Source: Clostridia bacterium (GTDB lineage Bacteria > Bacillota > Clostridia > TANB77 > CAG-508). Taken from it: a stretch of 64,000 nt of DNA. Shown piece by piece: positions 16,980-25,870 of the stretch. Below the pieces are notes generated by a model. That model saw nothing but the letters and a program-made list of their open reading frames with translations, made no database searches and was not told where the DNA came from. Position numbers and translations under genes: made by a program. Where the stretch lies: positions 318,499 to 382,498 of the forward strand of contig JAFWYK010000010.1 in the NCBI GenBank assembly GCA_017517685.1. Direction: 5' to 3'. The first letter of the stretch is position 1; each line of letters opens with the position of its first letter.

Positions 16980-17465
16980 ATGATTGAAAATAGAAATGAT
17001 AAAAAAGTGGGATTTACAATTGGTAAATTTGCTCCACTTCATAAAGGTCATCAATTTTTAATTGAAACAGCATTAAAGGAAATGGATAAGGTAATTGTAG
17101 TTGTTTATGATACTGATGTAATTGATATTCCAACAGAGAAAAGAGCTAGTTGGATAAAAGAACTATATCCAAATGTTGAGATTAAATTTGCTCATAATCC
17201 ACCATCACAATATGGATTAGATAAAGAGAGCGTTGATATTCAAATGAAGTATTTGGTGAATATTATAGGAGAAGACAAACCTACACATTTTTATAGCAGT
17301 GAAAAATATGGGGCAAGTGTTGCTGAATATATGAATTTAGTTGATAGGAGAGTAGATAGTGAAAGAGTAAATGTTCCTATAAGTGCATCTAAAGTAAGAG
17401 AGAATATTGAACTTAATAAAAAGTGGATAGAAAATAAAGTATATAATGATATAAAATTTGACTAA
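16980..17465 (+). CDS. Nicotinamide-nucleotide adenylyltransferase-like (NadR-type) protein
   Basis: The protein has the nucleotidyltransferase signature GKFAPLHKGH (residues 15-24 from this start; GxFxPxHxGH family motif) and a C-terminal ISASKVREN, the ISxTxxR element that binds ATP phosphates. It resembles the adenylyltransferase domain of NadR, which makes NAD from NMN and ATP; there is no attached kinase or DNA-binding domain. Exact substrate is uncertain. Possible starts are ATG 16971 and 16980; the latter is chosen because AAGAAAG lies nine bases upstream and the promoter excludes 16950. Monocistronic. Confidence 0.75.
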   Translation: MIENRNDKKVGFTIGKFAPLHKGHQFLIETALKEMDKVIVVVYDTDVIDIPTEKRASWIKELYPNVEIKFAHNPPSQYGLDKESVDIQMKYLVNIIGEDKPTHFYSSEKYGASVAEYMNLVDRRVDSERVNVPISASKVRENIELNKKWIENKVYNDIKFD

Positions 17466-17520
17466 AAGTGAATTGTATGTAAATTAATATAAAAAGTAAT
17501 TTACGACATTCACTTTTTTT
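17464..17520 (+). terminator. Long-stem terminator after the adenylyltransferase gene
   Basis: AAAGTGAAT near 17465 pairs with the ATTCACTTT near 17510, extended inward by TGTAAATTA/TAATTTACG with mismatches, and is followed by a T7 run. Its 3' arm overlaps the promoter of the next operon. Confidence 0.7.
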
Positions 17521-17528
17521 GATATAAT
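17500..17528 (+). promoter_or_regulatory. Promoter of the polyprenol-kinase-like/dxs operon
   Basis: TTTACG (17500-17505), 17 bases, TATAAT (17523-17528) with a TGA extended -10. The -35 lies in the 3' arm of the preceding terminator hairpin. Confidence 0.55.
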
Positions 17529-17588
17529 TCATTAGGTAATTTTTTAATAATTTAAAGAATTATTTATTTAAAAATAAGGAAAAGAAAA

Positions 17589-18245
17589 ATGAATAATTTA
17601 TTCGGAATAGTAGTATCAATAATTTATATAGGAGTTGTAATTGCATCAGCGAAAGTTTTTGAAAAAGCAGGTAAGGAAGCTAGTAGAAAATTTATACATA
17701 TTATGCTTTCAAATTGGTGGATTATCGCAATGATTTTCTTTAAAGATGCTATTGTTGCATCAATATTGCCAGCACTTTTTATTGTAATAAATTATCTTTC
17801 ATATAAAAAAGGTATTATTAGTGTAATGGAAAGAGAAGATGGTGAAGAAAATAAAGAAAGTATGGGGACAGTATTTTATGCTGTATCTTTATGCATACTT
17901 ACACTATTAACATTCGGACCACTAAATAATCCATTGATTGGTTTATGTGGTATGCTTGTTATGGGATATGGTGATGGATTTGCTGCTGTAATTGGTCAAG
18001 CAGTTAAAAGTAGAGTATTTGAAATTAAAGGGAATAAAAAATCACTTGCAGGATCATTAACTATGTTTTGTATAACATTAATGATTATTGCAGGATATCT
18101 AACATATGTTGGAGCGGAATATATTGCTATTAAGTCTATTTTAGTAGCAGTTGTTATGACAATTGTAGAAGCCGTTTCAATAAAAGGAACAGATAATTTA
18201 TCAGTGCCATTATTAACATCTCTTTTAGTATTGTTAATGGCATAG
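17589..18245 (+). CDS. Phytol/dolichol kinase-family membrane protein
   Basis: The 218-residue polytopic protein (about six or seven helices) belongs by pattern to the CTP-dependent polyprenol kinase/phosphatidate cytidylyltransferase-like family. It has the early RKFIHIMLSNWW motif, the charged cytoplasmic loop REDGEENKESMGT and the Gly/Asp-rich MGYGDGFAAVIG. Members phosphorylate long-chain isoprenoid alcohols (dolichol, phytol) or diacylglycerol. It is 16 bases upstream of dxs, which makes isoprenoid precursors, so a role in recycling a polyprenol carrier is a sensible inference. The substrate is not determinable from sequence. Confidence 0.72.
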   Translation: MNNLFGIVVSIIYIGVVIASAKVFEKAGKEASRKFIHIMLSNWWIIAMIFFKDAIVASILPALFIVINYLSYKKGIISVMEREDGEENKESMGTVFYAVSLCILTLLTFGPLNNPLIGLCGMLVMGYGDGFAAVIGQAVKSRVFEIKGNKKSLAGSLTMFCITLMIIAGYLTYVGAEYIAIKSILVAVVMTIVEAVSIKGTDNLSVPLLTSLLVLLMA

Positions 18246-18261
18246 TTTTAGGAGTGACGAT

Positions 18262-20145
18262 ATGATATTAGACAAAGTAAATTATCCTGAAGATCTTAAA
18301 TGTTTAAAAGATGAAGAAAAAATTACTTTAGCTACAGAAATAAGAGAAAAGATTATAGACACAGTATCAGAAACTGGTGGTCATTTGGCATCTAATTTGG
18401 GAATAGTTGAATTAACAATTGCAATTCATTCAATTTTTAATACACCTATTGATAAAGTAATTTGGGATGTTGGTCATCAAACTTACGTACATAAGATTTT
18501 AACAGGAAGAAAAAATAAAATGGATTCGCTAAGAAAATTAAATGGTATTGCGGGATTTCCAAAAACAACAGAAAGTGTATATGATAATTTTAATACAGGT
18601 CATAGTAGCACATCAATTTCAGTTGGATTGGGAATGGCTAGAGCAAGAGATATTAAAGGCGAGAATTATAAAATATTATCAGTTATAGGTGATGGTGCTT
18701 TGACTGGTGGTATGGCATTAGAAGCTTTAAATGATGTTGGAAGTAGTAATACTAACATGATAGTAATACTTAATGATAACGAAATGAGTATATCTAAAAA
18801 TGTTGGTGGCATTTCTATGATGCTTTCAAAATTAAGAACTAAAAGCGTATATGTTAATGCCAGTGTAAAAGGAAAAAGAATTATAAATAAAATACCATTT
18901 ATTGGAAAAAAAGTAGTAAAATTTGTTCAAAATACAAAAAGAGGAATCAAACAATTAGTTATTCCAAAAATGTATTTTGAAGATATTGGATTTAGATATT
19001 TAGGTCCAGTTGATGGTCATAGTATTGAAAAATTGGAAGATATATTTAAAATATGTAAAGAACAAGAAGGGCCAATACTAGTTCATGTATTAACTAAAAA
19101 AGGAAAAGGATATAAGCCAGCAGAAGTTAATGCAGATAAGTTTCATAGTACATCAAGATTTAATAAAGAGACTGGTGAAAAGCTAAGCAAAGGTAAAAAA
19201 GATTATTCTAAAGTGTTTGGAGATAGTTTAGTTAAACTTGCCAAAGATAATAAAAAGATTATTGCTATAACAGCAGCGATGAAGGATGGAACAGGACTTA
19301 CTGATTTCGCAAAAAAATACCCAAATAGATTTTTTGATGTTGGAATTGCAGAACAACATGCTGTTGGTATGGCCGCAGGTATGGCAAAATGTGGAATGAT
19401 TCCCGTAGTTCCACTTTATTCATCATTTATCCAAAGAGCTTATGATCAATTAATACATGATGTTGCAATACAAAATTTACCAGTGATTATTTGTGCAGAT
19501 AGAGCTGGAATTGTTGGAAATGATGGAGAAACCCATCAGGGATTATTGGATATGGCATTTACAAATACTATACCTAATTTTACTGTTATGGCGCCTAAAG
19601 ATTTTAATGAATTGGAAAAAATGATGGAGTTTTCTGTCGAATTAAAGAAACCAGTTTTATTAAGATATCCTAGAGGTGGAGAATCAATTTGTTTTGAATC
19701 AAATTCTTCTATTGTATATGGAAAAGCAGAAGTTTTAGAAACTGGTAGTGATGTAACAATAATAGCAATTGGAAAAATGGTAGCTAGAGCGAAAGAAGTT
19801 GCAGATAAACTAAAAGATGATGGTATAAATGCAACTGTTATAAACTCAAGATTTTTAAAACCATTTGATGAAAAAACGGTTTTAGATAATTTATCAAATG
19901 TAATTGTAACTATAGAAGATGGTACTATAATTGGTGGACTTGGAAGTAGAGTAGAAGAACTACTATTTACTAATAGAATTAATAAAAAATTAGAAAAAAT
20001 AGCTTATCCAGATGAATTTATAAAGCATGGTAGTGTAGATGAAATAGAAGCAAAATATGGATTAGATACAAAATCAATAGTTACAAGAATAAAAGATTCT
20101 TTACAAATAAGTAAAATAAAAAATATTGGTGGGCAAATTAGTTAA
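18262..20145 (+). CDS. dxs: 1-deoxy-D-xylulose-5-phosphate synthase
   Basis: The 627-residue enzyme condenses pyruvate and glyceraldehyde 3-phosphate, the first step of the MEP isoprenoid pathway. The thiamine diphosphate motif GDGALTGG (143-150) with the downstream NDN (171-173) is present, as are GHQTYVHK (around His72), GHSSTSIS and the catalytic-glutamate region VGIAEQHAVGMAAG. Length matches the family (about 620). RBS TAGGAGTGACGAT precedes the ATG. It lies in an operon with a polyprenol-kinase-like gene before it and a YlmH-like gene after it. Confidence 0.97.
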   Translation: MILDKVNYPEDLKCLKDEEKITLATEIREKIIDTVSETGGHLASNLGIVELTIAIHSIFNTPIDKVIWDVGHQTYVHKILTGRKNKMDSLRKLNGIAGFPKTTESVYDNFNTGHSSTSISVGLGMARARDIKGENYKILSVIGDGALTGGMALEALNDVGSSNTNMIVILNDNEMSISKNVGGISMMLSKLRTKSVYVNASVKGKRIINKIPFIGKKVVKFVQNTKRGIKQLVIPKMYFEDIGFRYLGPVDGHSIEKLEDIFKICKEQEGPILVHVLTKKGKGYKPAEVNADKFHSTSRFNKETGEKLSKGKKDYSKVFGDSLVKLAKDNKKIIAITAAMKDGTGLTDFAKKYPNRFFDVGIAEQHAVGMAAGMAKCGMIPVVPLYSSFIQRAYDQLIHDVAIQNLPVIICADRAGIVGNDGETHQGLLDMAFTNTIPNFTVMAPKDFNELEKMMEFSVELKKPVLLRYPRGGESICFESNSSIVYGKAEVLETGSDVTIIAIGKMVARAKEVADKLKDDGINATVINSRFLKPFDEKTVLDNLSNVIVTIEDGTIIGGLGSRVEELLFTNRINKKLEKIAYPDEFIKHGSVDEIEAKYGLDTKSIVTRIKDSLQISKIKNIGGQIS

Positions 20146-20146
20146 A

Positions 20147-20941
20147 ATGTTTGAAAAAGCAAGAGAAAAGTACAAAGATACAGAATATAAAATGTTAGTA
20201 GCGAAACTTATTGATAAATATGAGATTTGTAAAACAAAAAATAAAATTTCGTATACTGATTTTTTGAATATATCTGAAAGATCTATTGTAGAAAAGATAA
20301 TTAAAGAAGAGAGAATAAATAACTATGTTTTCTTTGGTGGAAAAGAGGAAACAGATAGAACTGTTTTGATATTTTATCCTGAAAAAATAAATGAAGAAAT
20401 GTTAGTTAAGAATTATGAAAAAATATTTGATGTAATAAGAATAAAATTACCTAATAATATTAGTTATGAGCACAGAGAATTCTTAAGTGGAGTTATGAAA
20501 TTTGGCATAAAAAGAGAAAAGATAGGCGATATCATAGTAACTGACTTTGGTGCTGATATAATTTTGTTTTCTGATATATCAAAAATACTTGTTGAAGATT
20601 TAAAACAATTAACTAGATTTAGAAAATCAGAAATCACAATTGAGTCTATAAATGATGTAACAAATATGATGACAGAATTTGAAGAAAATAATATAATAGT
20701 TACATCGTTAAGATTAGATAACTTTGTTGCTGAACTTGTAAATTGTTCTAGAACAAGGGCGAGTGAAATTATTAATGAAGGTAGAGTTTTTGTAAATTCT
20801 ATAAATGAATATAAAGATTCCAAAAAAATAGAAATTAATGATATAATTACTGTGCGTGGAAAAGGAAAATTTATTTTTGACGGAATTGAAAAAGAAACAA
20901 GAAGTGGTAGATTATTAATAAATATGAGAAAATATAAGTAG
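20147..20941 (+). CDS. ylmH: YlmH-like S4 domain RNA-binding protein
   Basis: The start is the ATG at 20147, directly after the dxs stop; a TTG at 20126 inside dxs also opens the frame but has no RBS. The 264-residue protein has an N-terminal YlmH-type region (about 1-175) and a C-terminal S4 domain (RLDNFVAELVNCSRTRASE, then INEGRVFVNSINEYKDSK). S4 domains bind structured RNA; YlmH has been linked to ribosome-associated functions and sits in the division-gene region in other Firmicutes, not next to dxs as here. Translation is probably coupled to dxs. Confidence 0.85.
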   Translation: MFEKAREKYKDTEYKMLVAKLIDKYEICKTKNKISYTDFLNISERSIVEKIIKEERINNYVFFGGKEETDRTVLIFYPEKINEEMLVKNYEKIFDVIRIKLPNNISYEHREFLSGVMKFGIKREKIGDIIVTDFGADIILFSDISKILVEDLKQLTRFRKSEITIESINDVTNMMTEFEENNIIVTSLRLDNFVAELVNCSRTRASEIINEGRVFVNSINEYKDSKKIEINDIITVRGKGKFIFDGIEKETRSGRLLINMRKYK

Positions 20942-20951
20942 GAGGCAAAAG

Positions 20952-21347
20952 ATGATTGATTTAAATGATGATGTTATTTTAGCTAATAATATGAGAAGTA
21001 GAGCATATGTTAAATATACTCCTTATACTGTTGGTGCGGTTTTAACAACAAGAAATGGAAAAAAATATACAGGATGTAATATTCAAAATAATGGAATTCA
21101 AAGTTATTGTGCTGAAAGAGTGGCATTTTTAAAAGCTATTTCAGAAGGTGAATTTTTATTTGATAGAATTGTAATTATGGGTGGACCTAAAGGAAAACCA
21201 GCAGAAAAATGTTTACCATGTGGTTATTGTAGACAATTTATAAGTGAATTTGTTGATAAGGATTTTAAAGTATATACAGTATATGATAATAAAGTAGAAG
21301 AATATACATTTGAAGAATTGTTACCATATTCTTTTAAATTAGATTAA
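20952..21347 (+). CDS. cdd: Cytidine deaminase
   Basis: The 131-residue protein matches the homotetrameric cytidine deaminase family, which converts (deoxy)cytidine to (deoxy)uridine in pyrimidine salvage. The catalytic motif is complete: Cys53-Ala-Glu55 and Pro89-Cys90-Gly-Tyr-Cys93, giving three zinc-binding cysteines and the proton-shuttling glutamate. The substrate-binding FN-type segment is replaced by a GCNIQN stretch near residues 41-46. RBS GTAGGAGG precedes the ATG. It is the last gene of the dxs operon and is followed by a strong terminator. A blasticidin-S-deaminase-like specificity cannot be excluded. Confidence 0.88.
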   Translation: MIDLNDDVILANNMRSRAYVKYTPYTVGAVLTTRNGKKYTGCNIQNNGIQSYCAERVAFLKAISEGEFLFDRIVIMGGPKGKPAEKCLPCGYCRQFISEFVDKDFKVYTVYDNKVEEYTFEELLPYSFKLD

Positions 21348-21365
21348 TTATAGATAAAAGAAAAA

Positions 21366-21393
21366 GAAACCTTTTAAAAGGTTTCTTTTTTTA
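21366..21393. terminator. Bidirectional terminator between cdd and the convergent hypothetical gene
   Basis: A perfect palindrome GAAACCTTTT/AAAAGGTTTC (21366-21385) is followed by eight T on the plus side and preceded by an A-rich run (T-run on the minus strand). Confidence 0.88.
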
Positions 21394-21405
21394 TATATAT
21401 AAATA

Positions 21406-22950
21406 TTATCTACCATCATCATCTTTATCTTGATTATGTGTTGTTTCTGGAGTGTCTGGCTCTACACGAGTAGGTGTTCCTGCTTTAAGACTTGGATCTG
21501 CTAATAACCAACCATTACTATATGTAAAATCAGTTGCAGCTAAATGTTTTACATCGCCTAATATTGCTTCAAAAGAATCAAGTGAAGCGAAAACATCTTG
21601 GTTGTTAGCTACGAAGTTTTGATTTTGATTAACTGTAGCGCTAGGATGTGAATTGTCTAATAAATATTCGTTGTCAAAGCTAACTTCAATTGCATTATTT
21701 AAAAGTGAAGTAGCAGAAAAGTCTTGAACAAATACTTTTTGCTCATCACCGTTTTCATCTATGTATGTAATAATAACAGTGTTTTCTTTGGCTGGTTCTG
21801 AGTTAGGACTCTTACCTTGGTTAACTGTTTTATCATATCTAGTATCAACAGATGTAACTGTACAATTTGGATTTTCTTCTTCAAATGCTTCTGAAACTAA
21901 ATCAGTCATTACATCGTCTATTACATTATCTAAATCTTCTCTAATTTGTGATAACTCTTCATATGTTGGTGTAGTAGGTGAAGATTTTGCAGCTTGAATA
22001 GCAGCTTCAATAGCGTTAATCTTGGCGATTGTTTCTTCAGATACATTTACTTGATATCCTTGTTCTTGAGCTTGTGAGATATTTAGAGTGTTAAACTCGT
22101 GTGCATTTCCTAAATGTTGTGCACCAACAATAATTCCACCAACTATTAAGCAAGATGCAAATACAGCTCTAATTTGTTCTCTATGATTTGTGTGGAATCT
22201 TTGAATTGCTTGACCAGCTTTTACTGCTGAAAAATAAGCAACTTCACCAAATAGATTTGGTTCTTCTTTATATTCAGCAACTTCTTGTCTAGTATCCATT
22301 CTTTTTGCTTCATTAATTACTTCAAGTCTTGTTCTGCATCCGTTTATATTTGCTCCAAACGCAGCTGGAGTTAATGTTCTATTAACACGGAAGTTTTCAA
22401 TATGAGTTTCATCGATTGCTTGGATTTTTTGAACGGCAGCTCTTGATCTAGAATAATATTCATGTCCTAAAAATGTAGTTGTGTGTTCGGCAATTGTTTG
22501 ATCAAAAAGACGAGTGCTTTTTGATGTTTTATCCATATATCTGTGATAATCTCTTATAACATCTTTATCAATAGACACTGAGTTGTCATCATCATATACT
22601 AGTGATTTACTTAAAATAGCTGATGCTACTTTAAATTGCCCTAATCTTGAACTAGCAAAAGCATAATCTCTAATTAGATCTTCTTCTCGTTTTGTGAACT
22701 TTGGTGTTTTATAGCCTTCACCATATTGGTAATGACCTTCATCAGATTGAGCAAAAACACTTAAATCACCTCTTGCTGCATCGGATAAAACTTCAGCATA
22801 TCTGCTTTGTAATTTATCAGGTGATATGTGTGGCCCTTGGGTTGCTGCAAGATTTGAATAAATTTCACAAAGTTTTGAATAGTATTCTAATTGTTTTACA
22901 TATAAAGATTTTTGACAAAGCATAATCTTCTTTTCATTATTAAGTCTCAT
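21406..22950 (-). CDS. Hypothetical single-pass membrane protein
   Basis: GGAGG seven bases before the ATG supports the start. The 514-residue protein has a helical, charged cytoplasmic region (1-260) with many Tyr, Arg and Glu residues, one membrane helix (about 262-280, AVFASCLIVGGIIVGAQHL), then an acidic Asn/Gln/Thr-rich extracytoplasmic part ending in DKDDDGR. There is no N-terminal signal, so the helix acts as an internal anchor. I recognise no family. The gene stands alone between convergent cdd and divergent glgP. A TATAAT-like -10 lies at 22980-22985 on the minus strand, without a clear -35. Confidence 0.65.
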   Translation of the reverse strand: MRLNNEKKIMLCQKSLYVKQLEYYSKLCEIYSNLAATQGPHISPDKLQSRYAEVLSDAARGDLSVFAQSDEGHYQYGEGYKTPKFTKREEDLIRDYAFASSRLGQFKVASAILSKSLVYDDDNSVSIDKDVIRDYHRYMDKTSKSTRLFDQTIAEHTTTFLGHEYYSRSRAAVQKIQAIDETHIENFRVNRTLTPAAFGANINGCRTRLEVINEAKRMDTRQEVAEYKEEPNLFGEVAYFSAVKAGQAIQRFHTNHREQIRAVFASCLIVGGIIVGAQHLGNAHEFNTLNISQAQEQGYQVNVSEETIAKINAIEAAIQAAKSSPTTPTYEELSQIREDLDNVIDDVMTDLVSEAFEEENPNCTVTSVDTRYDKTVNQGKSPNSEPAKENTVIITYIDENGDEQKVFVQDFSATSLLNNAIEVSFDNEYLLDNSHPSATVNQNQNFVANNQDVFASLDSFEAILGDVKHLAATDFTYSNGWLLADPSLKAGTPTRVEPDTPETTHNQDKDDDGR

Positions 22951-23107
22951 ATTTAATCCTCCATAATATATACATATTAATTATAATATAATTGAATTTG
23001 AAAAACTTTAATGTAACAAAAACGTAATTAAAAAATAATTTAAATGTAAAAAGAGAAAGGTGCCTAAAAAATAGTTGTTTAAAAGTGAAAATTATTACAT
23101 TTTACAA

Positions 23108-23136
23108 TTGACAAAAAAATTATTTTAATAGATAAT
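23108..23136 (+). promoter_or_regulatory. Consensus sigma-A promoter of glgP
   Basis: TTGACA (23108-23113), 17 bases, GATAAT (23131-23136), 60 bases before the glgP start. An imperfect palindrome, GTGAAAAT / ATTTTAC, lies immediately upstream of the -35 and could be an operator. Confidence 0.75.
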
Positions 23137-23195
23137 TAAATGGTATACAAACAAATGAAGATTAAAATTTTATAAATACAAAGGAGGAATATATA

Positions 23196-25757
23196 ATGTA
23201 TATATTCAACAGAGTTACAGTAGTGCCACAATTACCAAAAAGAATTGGTAAATTATCAGAAATGGCAAATAACTTATGGTGGTCATGGAACACTGAATTT
23301 CTAAAATTATTCAAGACTATGGACAGAGATTTATGGGAAGTAAGTGAAAAAAATCCTGTAAAATTCTTAAAAATGATTAGTCAAGAAAAAGTTGAAGAAG
23401 TGGTTGGAAACGAAGAGTTTTTAAGAGAATATGACATTGCAGTAGAGCATTATGAATGTTATATGAATAGTAAAGATACTTGGTTTGCAAAAAATTATCC
23501 TAATAATAAAGAAGATGTTATAGCATACTTCTCAGCAGAATATGGACTAGATGAAATAGTTCCAATATACTCAGGTGGTCTTGGAATATTATCTGGCGAT
23601 CATTTAAAATCTGCAAGTGATTTAGGATTACCTTTTGTAGCTGTAGGTCTATTATATAAAAATGGATATTTCCATCAAAAAATAAATTCACGTGGTGAAC
23701 AATGTTCAGAATATCATAACATTGATTTATACAATTTACCTATTACAACAGTAAAAGATAAAATGGATGATGATGTTATAATTAATATTCCACTTGGAGA
23801 TAGAACTTTATATTTAAAAATATGGCAAATATGCGTTGGTAGAATTAAATTATATTTAATGGATTCAGATATTGAGAAAAATGATGAAGATTTAAGACCA
23901 ATCACACTTCGCTTATATGGTGGAGATAAAGAAATGAGAATTCGTCAAGAAATCGTTTTAGGTATGGCTGGTGTTAAATTGTTAAAAACACTTGGATATA
24001 ATCCAGCTGTATATCATATGAACGAAGGACATTCATCATTCTTAACACTTGAATTAATTAAAAATATTATGGAAGAAAAACAAATTTCTTTTGAACTTGC
24101 AAAAGAAATTGCTACTGTTCAAACTGTATTTACAACACACACACCAGTACCAGCTGGAAATGATATATTTGATATTCCTTTAGTTGAGAAATATTTTAAT
24201 GGTTTCTGGGAAAAATTAGGAATTTCAAAAACTGATTTCTTAAAATTAGGTATGGCTGGAAATGAAATGGAACCAGGATTTAATATGGGTGTATTAGCAC
24301 TTAAAATTGCTGGTAAGAAAAATGGTGTAAGTAAATTACACGGAGAAGTTTCTAGAGAATTATTTAGTGATGTTTGGCCAAATATTGCAGAAGATGAATC
24401 ACCAATTACACATGTAACAAATGGTATTCATACATGTACATGGCTTGCTCCTAACTTAAAAGATTTATTTAATGAATACTTACCACCATATTGGCAAGAT
24501 AAAATTCATTTAGATTCTACTTGGGAAAAAATAGATACAATTCCTGATGAAAGATTATGGGCAGAACACATTAAGAGAAAAGAAAAATTAATTAATTTAA
24601 TTAAACAAAATGTTACAGCAAGATATGTAAATAGTGGAATTGGATATGATCAAATCGCAGAAGTTGTTAATAAATTAAATCCTAATGCATTAACAATTGG
24701 ATTTGCAAGAAGATTCGCAACATATAAAAGAGCAACATTATTATTTAAAGATATAGCTAGATTAACACAAATTTTAAATGATGAACAAAGACCAGTTCAA
24801 ATTGTATTTGCAGGTAAAGCTCACCCAGCAGATAAAGATGGACAAGATTTAATAAAATTCATTCATGAAATTTCATTAATGCCACAATTTAAAGGAAAAA
24901 TATTCTTACTTGAAAACTACAATATTGGAGTTTCAAGATATTTAATTAGTGGTGTTGATGTATGGTTAAATAATCCAAGAAGACCAATGGAAGCGTCTGG
25001 AACATCAGGAGAAAAAGCATCAGTAAATGGTGCAATCAACTTCAGTGTATTAGATGGTTGGTGGTGTGAAGGATATGATGGAACTAATGGATGGACAATT
25101 GGAACTAATGCTCATTATGATTCTTATGAAGAACAAGATAAAGCAGATAGCAATAGTTTATATCATACATTAGAAAATAAAATCATTCCTGCATATTATG
25201 CTAAAGATAAAAATGGTATTTCAAAAGAGTGGATGACATATATGAAAAATTCTATCAAAACAACTGGTGGAAAATATAGTACAGCTAGAATGGTTTGTGA
25301 CTATGTAAATGAATTATATATGCCACTTTGCAACTTAAAGAAAGCTCATTTTGAGGATTTATCAAAAGTTGCTGATTTTACAAAATGGAAAAAAGATATT
25401 AGAGAAAATTGGCAAAAAATTGAACTTGTTCAAGATAGAAATGTTGATAATGCAAAATTAGTTGCTGGAACACAAATTACAGTAACATGTGAAGTTAAAC
25501 TTCCAAATATTGCAGAAGAAAATACAGATATTCAAGTATACTTTGGACAATTCTTAGAAAATGGAACAGTAAGAAATGTATATACAGAAACAATGAATAA
25601 AATTGGAGAAAATCAAGAAGAAGGAACATTTAAATATGAAGCTGTACTTGATTTGAAAACTGGAGGAAACTTCGGATATACATTTAGAGTAATGCCAAAA
25701 CATGAAATGTTATTAGATTCAGAAAACTTAGATTTAGTTAAATGGATTACAAAATAA
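23196..25757 (+). CDS. glgP: Alpha-glucan (glycogen/maltodextrin) phosphorylase
   Basis: The 853-residue enzyme releases glucose 1-phosphate from alpha-1,4-glucans. It begins with the DUF3417-type N-terminus (PKRIGKLSEMANNLWWSWN) of the short alpha-glucan phosphorylase subfamily, then a GT35 catalytic core. The pyridoxal-phosphate lysine is Lys607 in SGTSGEKASVNG. Residues AEYGLDEIVPIYSGGLG and HMNEGHSSFL are typical of the active-site cleft. A C-terminal extension (about 720-853) appears beta-rich. It has its own promoter and terminator and no glgA/B/C nearby, so it is regulated alone. RBS AAGGAGG is strong. Confidence 0.95.
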   Translation: MYIFNRVTVVPQLPKRIGKLSEMANNLWWSWNTEFLKLFKTMDRDLWEVSEKNPVKFLKMISQEKVEEVVGNEEFLREYDIAVEHYECYMNSKDTWFAKNYPNNKEDVIAYFSAEYGLDEIVPIYSGGLGILSGDHLKSASDLGLPFVAVGLLYKNGYFHQKINSRGEQCSEYHNIDLYNLPITTVKDKMDDDVIINIPLGDRTLYLKIWQICVGRIKLYLMDSDIEKNDEDLRPITLRLYGGDKEMRIRQEIVLGMAGVKLLKTLGYNPAVYHMNEGHSSFLTLELIKNIMEEKQISFELAKEIATVQTVFTTHTPVPAGNDIFDIPLVEKYFNGFWEKLGISKTDFLKLGMAGNEMEPGFNMGVLALKIAGKKNGVSKLHGEVSRELFSDVWPNIAEDESPITHVTNGIHTCTWLAPNLKDLFNEYLPPYWQDKIHLDSTWEKIDTIPDERLWAEHIKRKEKLINLIKQNVTARYVNSGIGYDQIAEVVNKLNPNALTIGFARRFATYKRATLLFKDIARLTQILNDEQRPVQIVFAGKAHPADKDGQDLIKFIHEISLMPQFKGKIFLLENYNIGVSRYLISGVDVWLNNPRRPMEASGTSGEKASVNGAINFSVLDGWWCEGYDGTNGWTIGTNAHYDSYEEQDKADSNSLYHTLENKIIPAYYAKDKNGISKEWMTYMKNSIKTTGGKYSTARMVCDYVNELYMPLCNLKKAHFEDLSKVADFTKWKKDIRENWQKIELVQDRNVDNAKLVAGTQITVTCEVKLPNIAEENTDIQVYFGQFLENGTVRNVYTETMNKIGENQEEGTFKYEAVLDLKTGGNFGYTFRVMPKHEMLLDSENLDLVKWITK

Positions 25758-25766
25758 TAAAGATTA

Positions 25767-25792
25767 GCGAGGAGAAAATCCTCGCTTTTTTT
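25767..25792 (+). terminator. Terminator of glgP
   Basis: Stem GCGAGGA/TCCTCGC (25767-25773, 25779-25785), GAAAA loop, then seven T. Confidence 0.92.
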
Positions 25793-25812
25793 GTCATTAA
25801 AAATAATATTAC

Positions 25813-25841
25813 TTGAGAAAAAAATGTATAAATGATATAAT
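25813..25841 (+). promoter_or_regulatory. Sigma-A promoter of the P-loop/Asp23-cmk-plsC operon
   Basis: TTGAGA (25813-25818), 17 bases, perfect TATAAT (25836-25841), 30 bases before the ATG at 25871. Confidence 0.75.
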
Positions 25842-25870
25842 GCAAACGAAATAAATTTTAGGAGATACAA

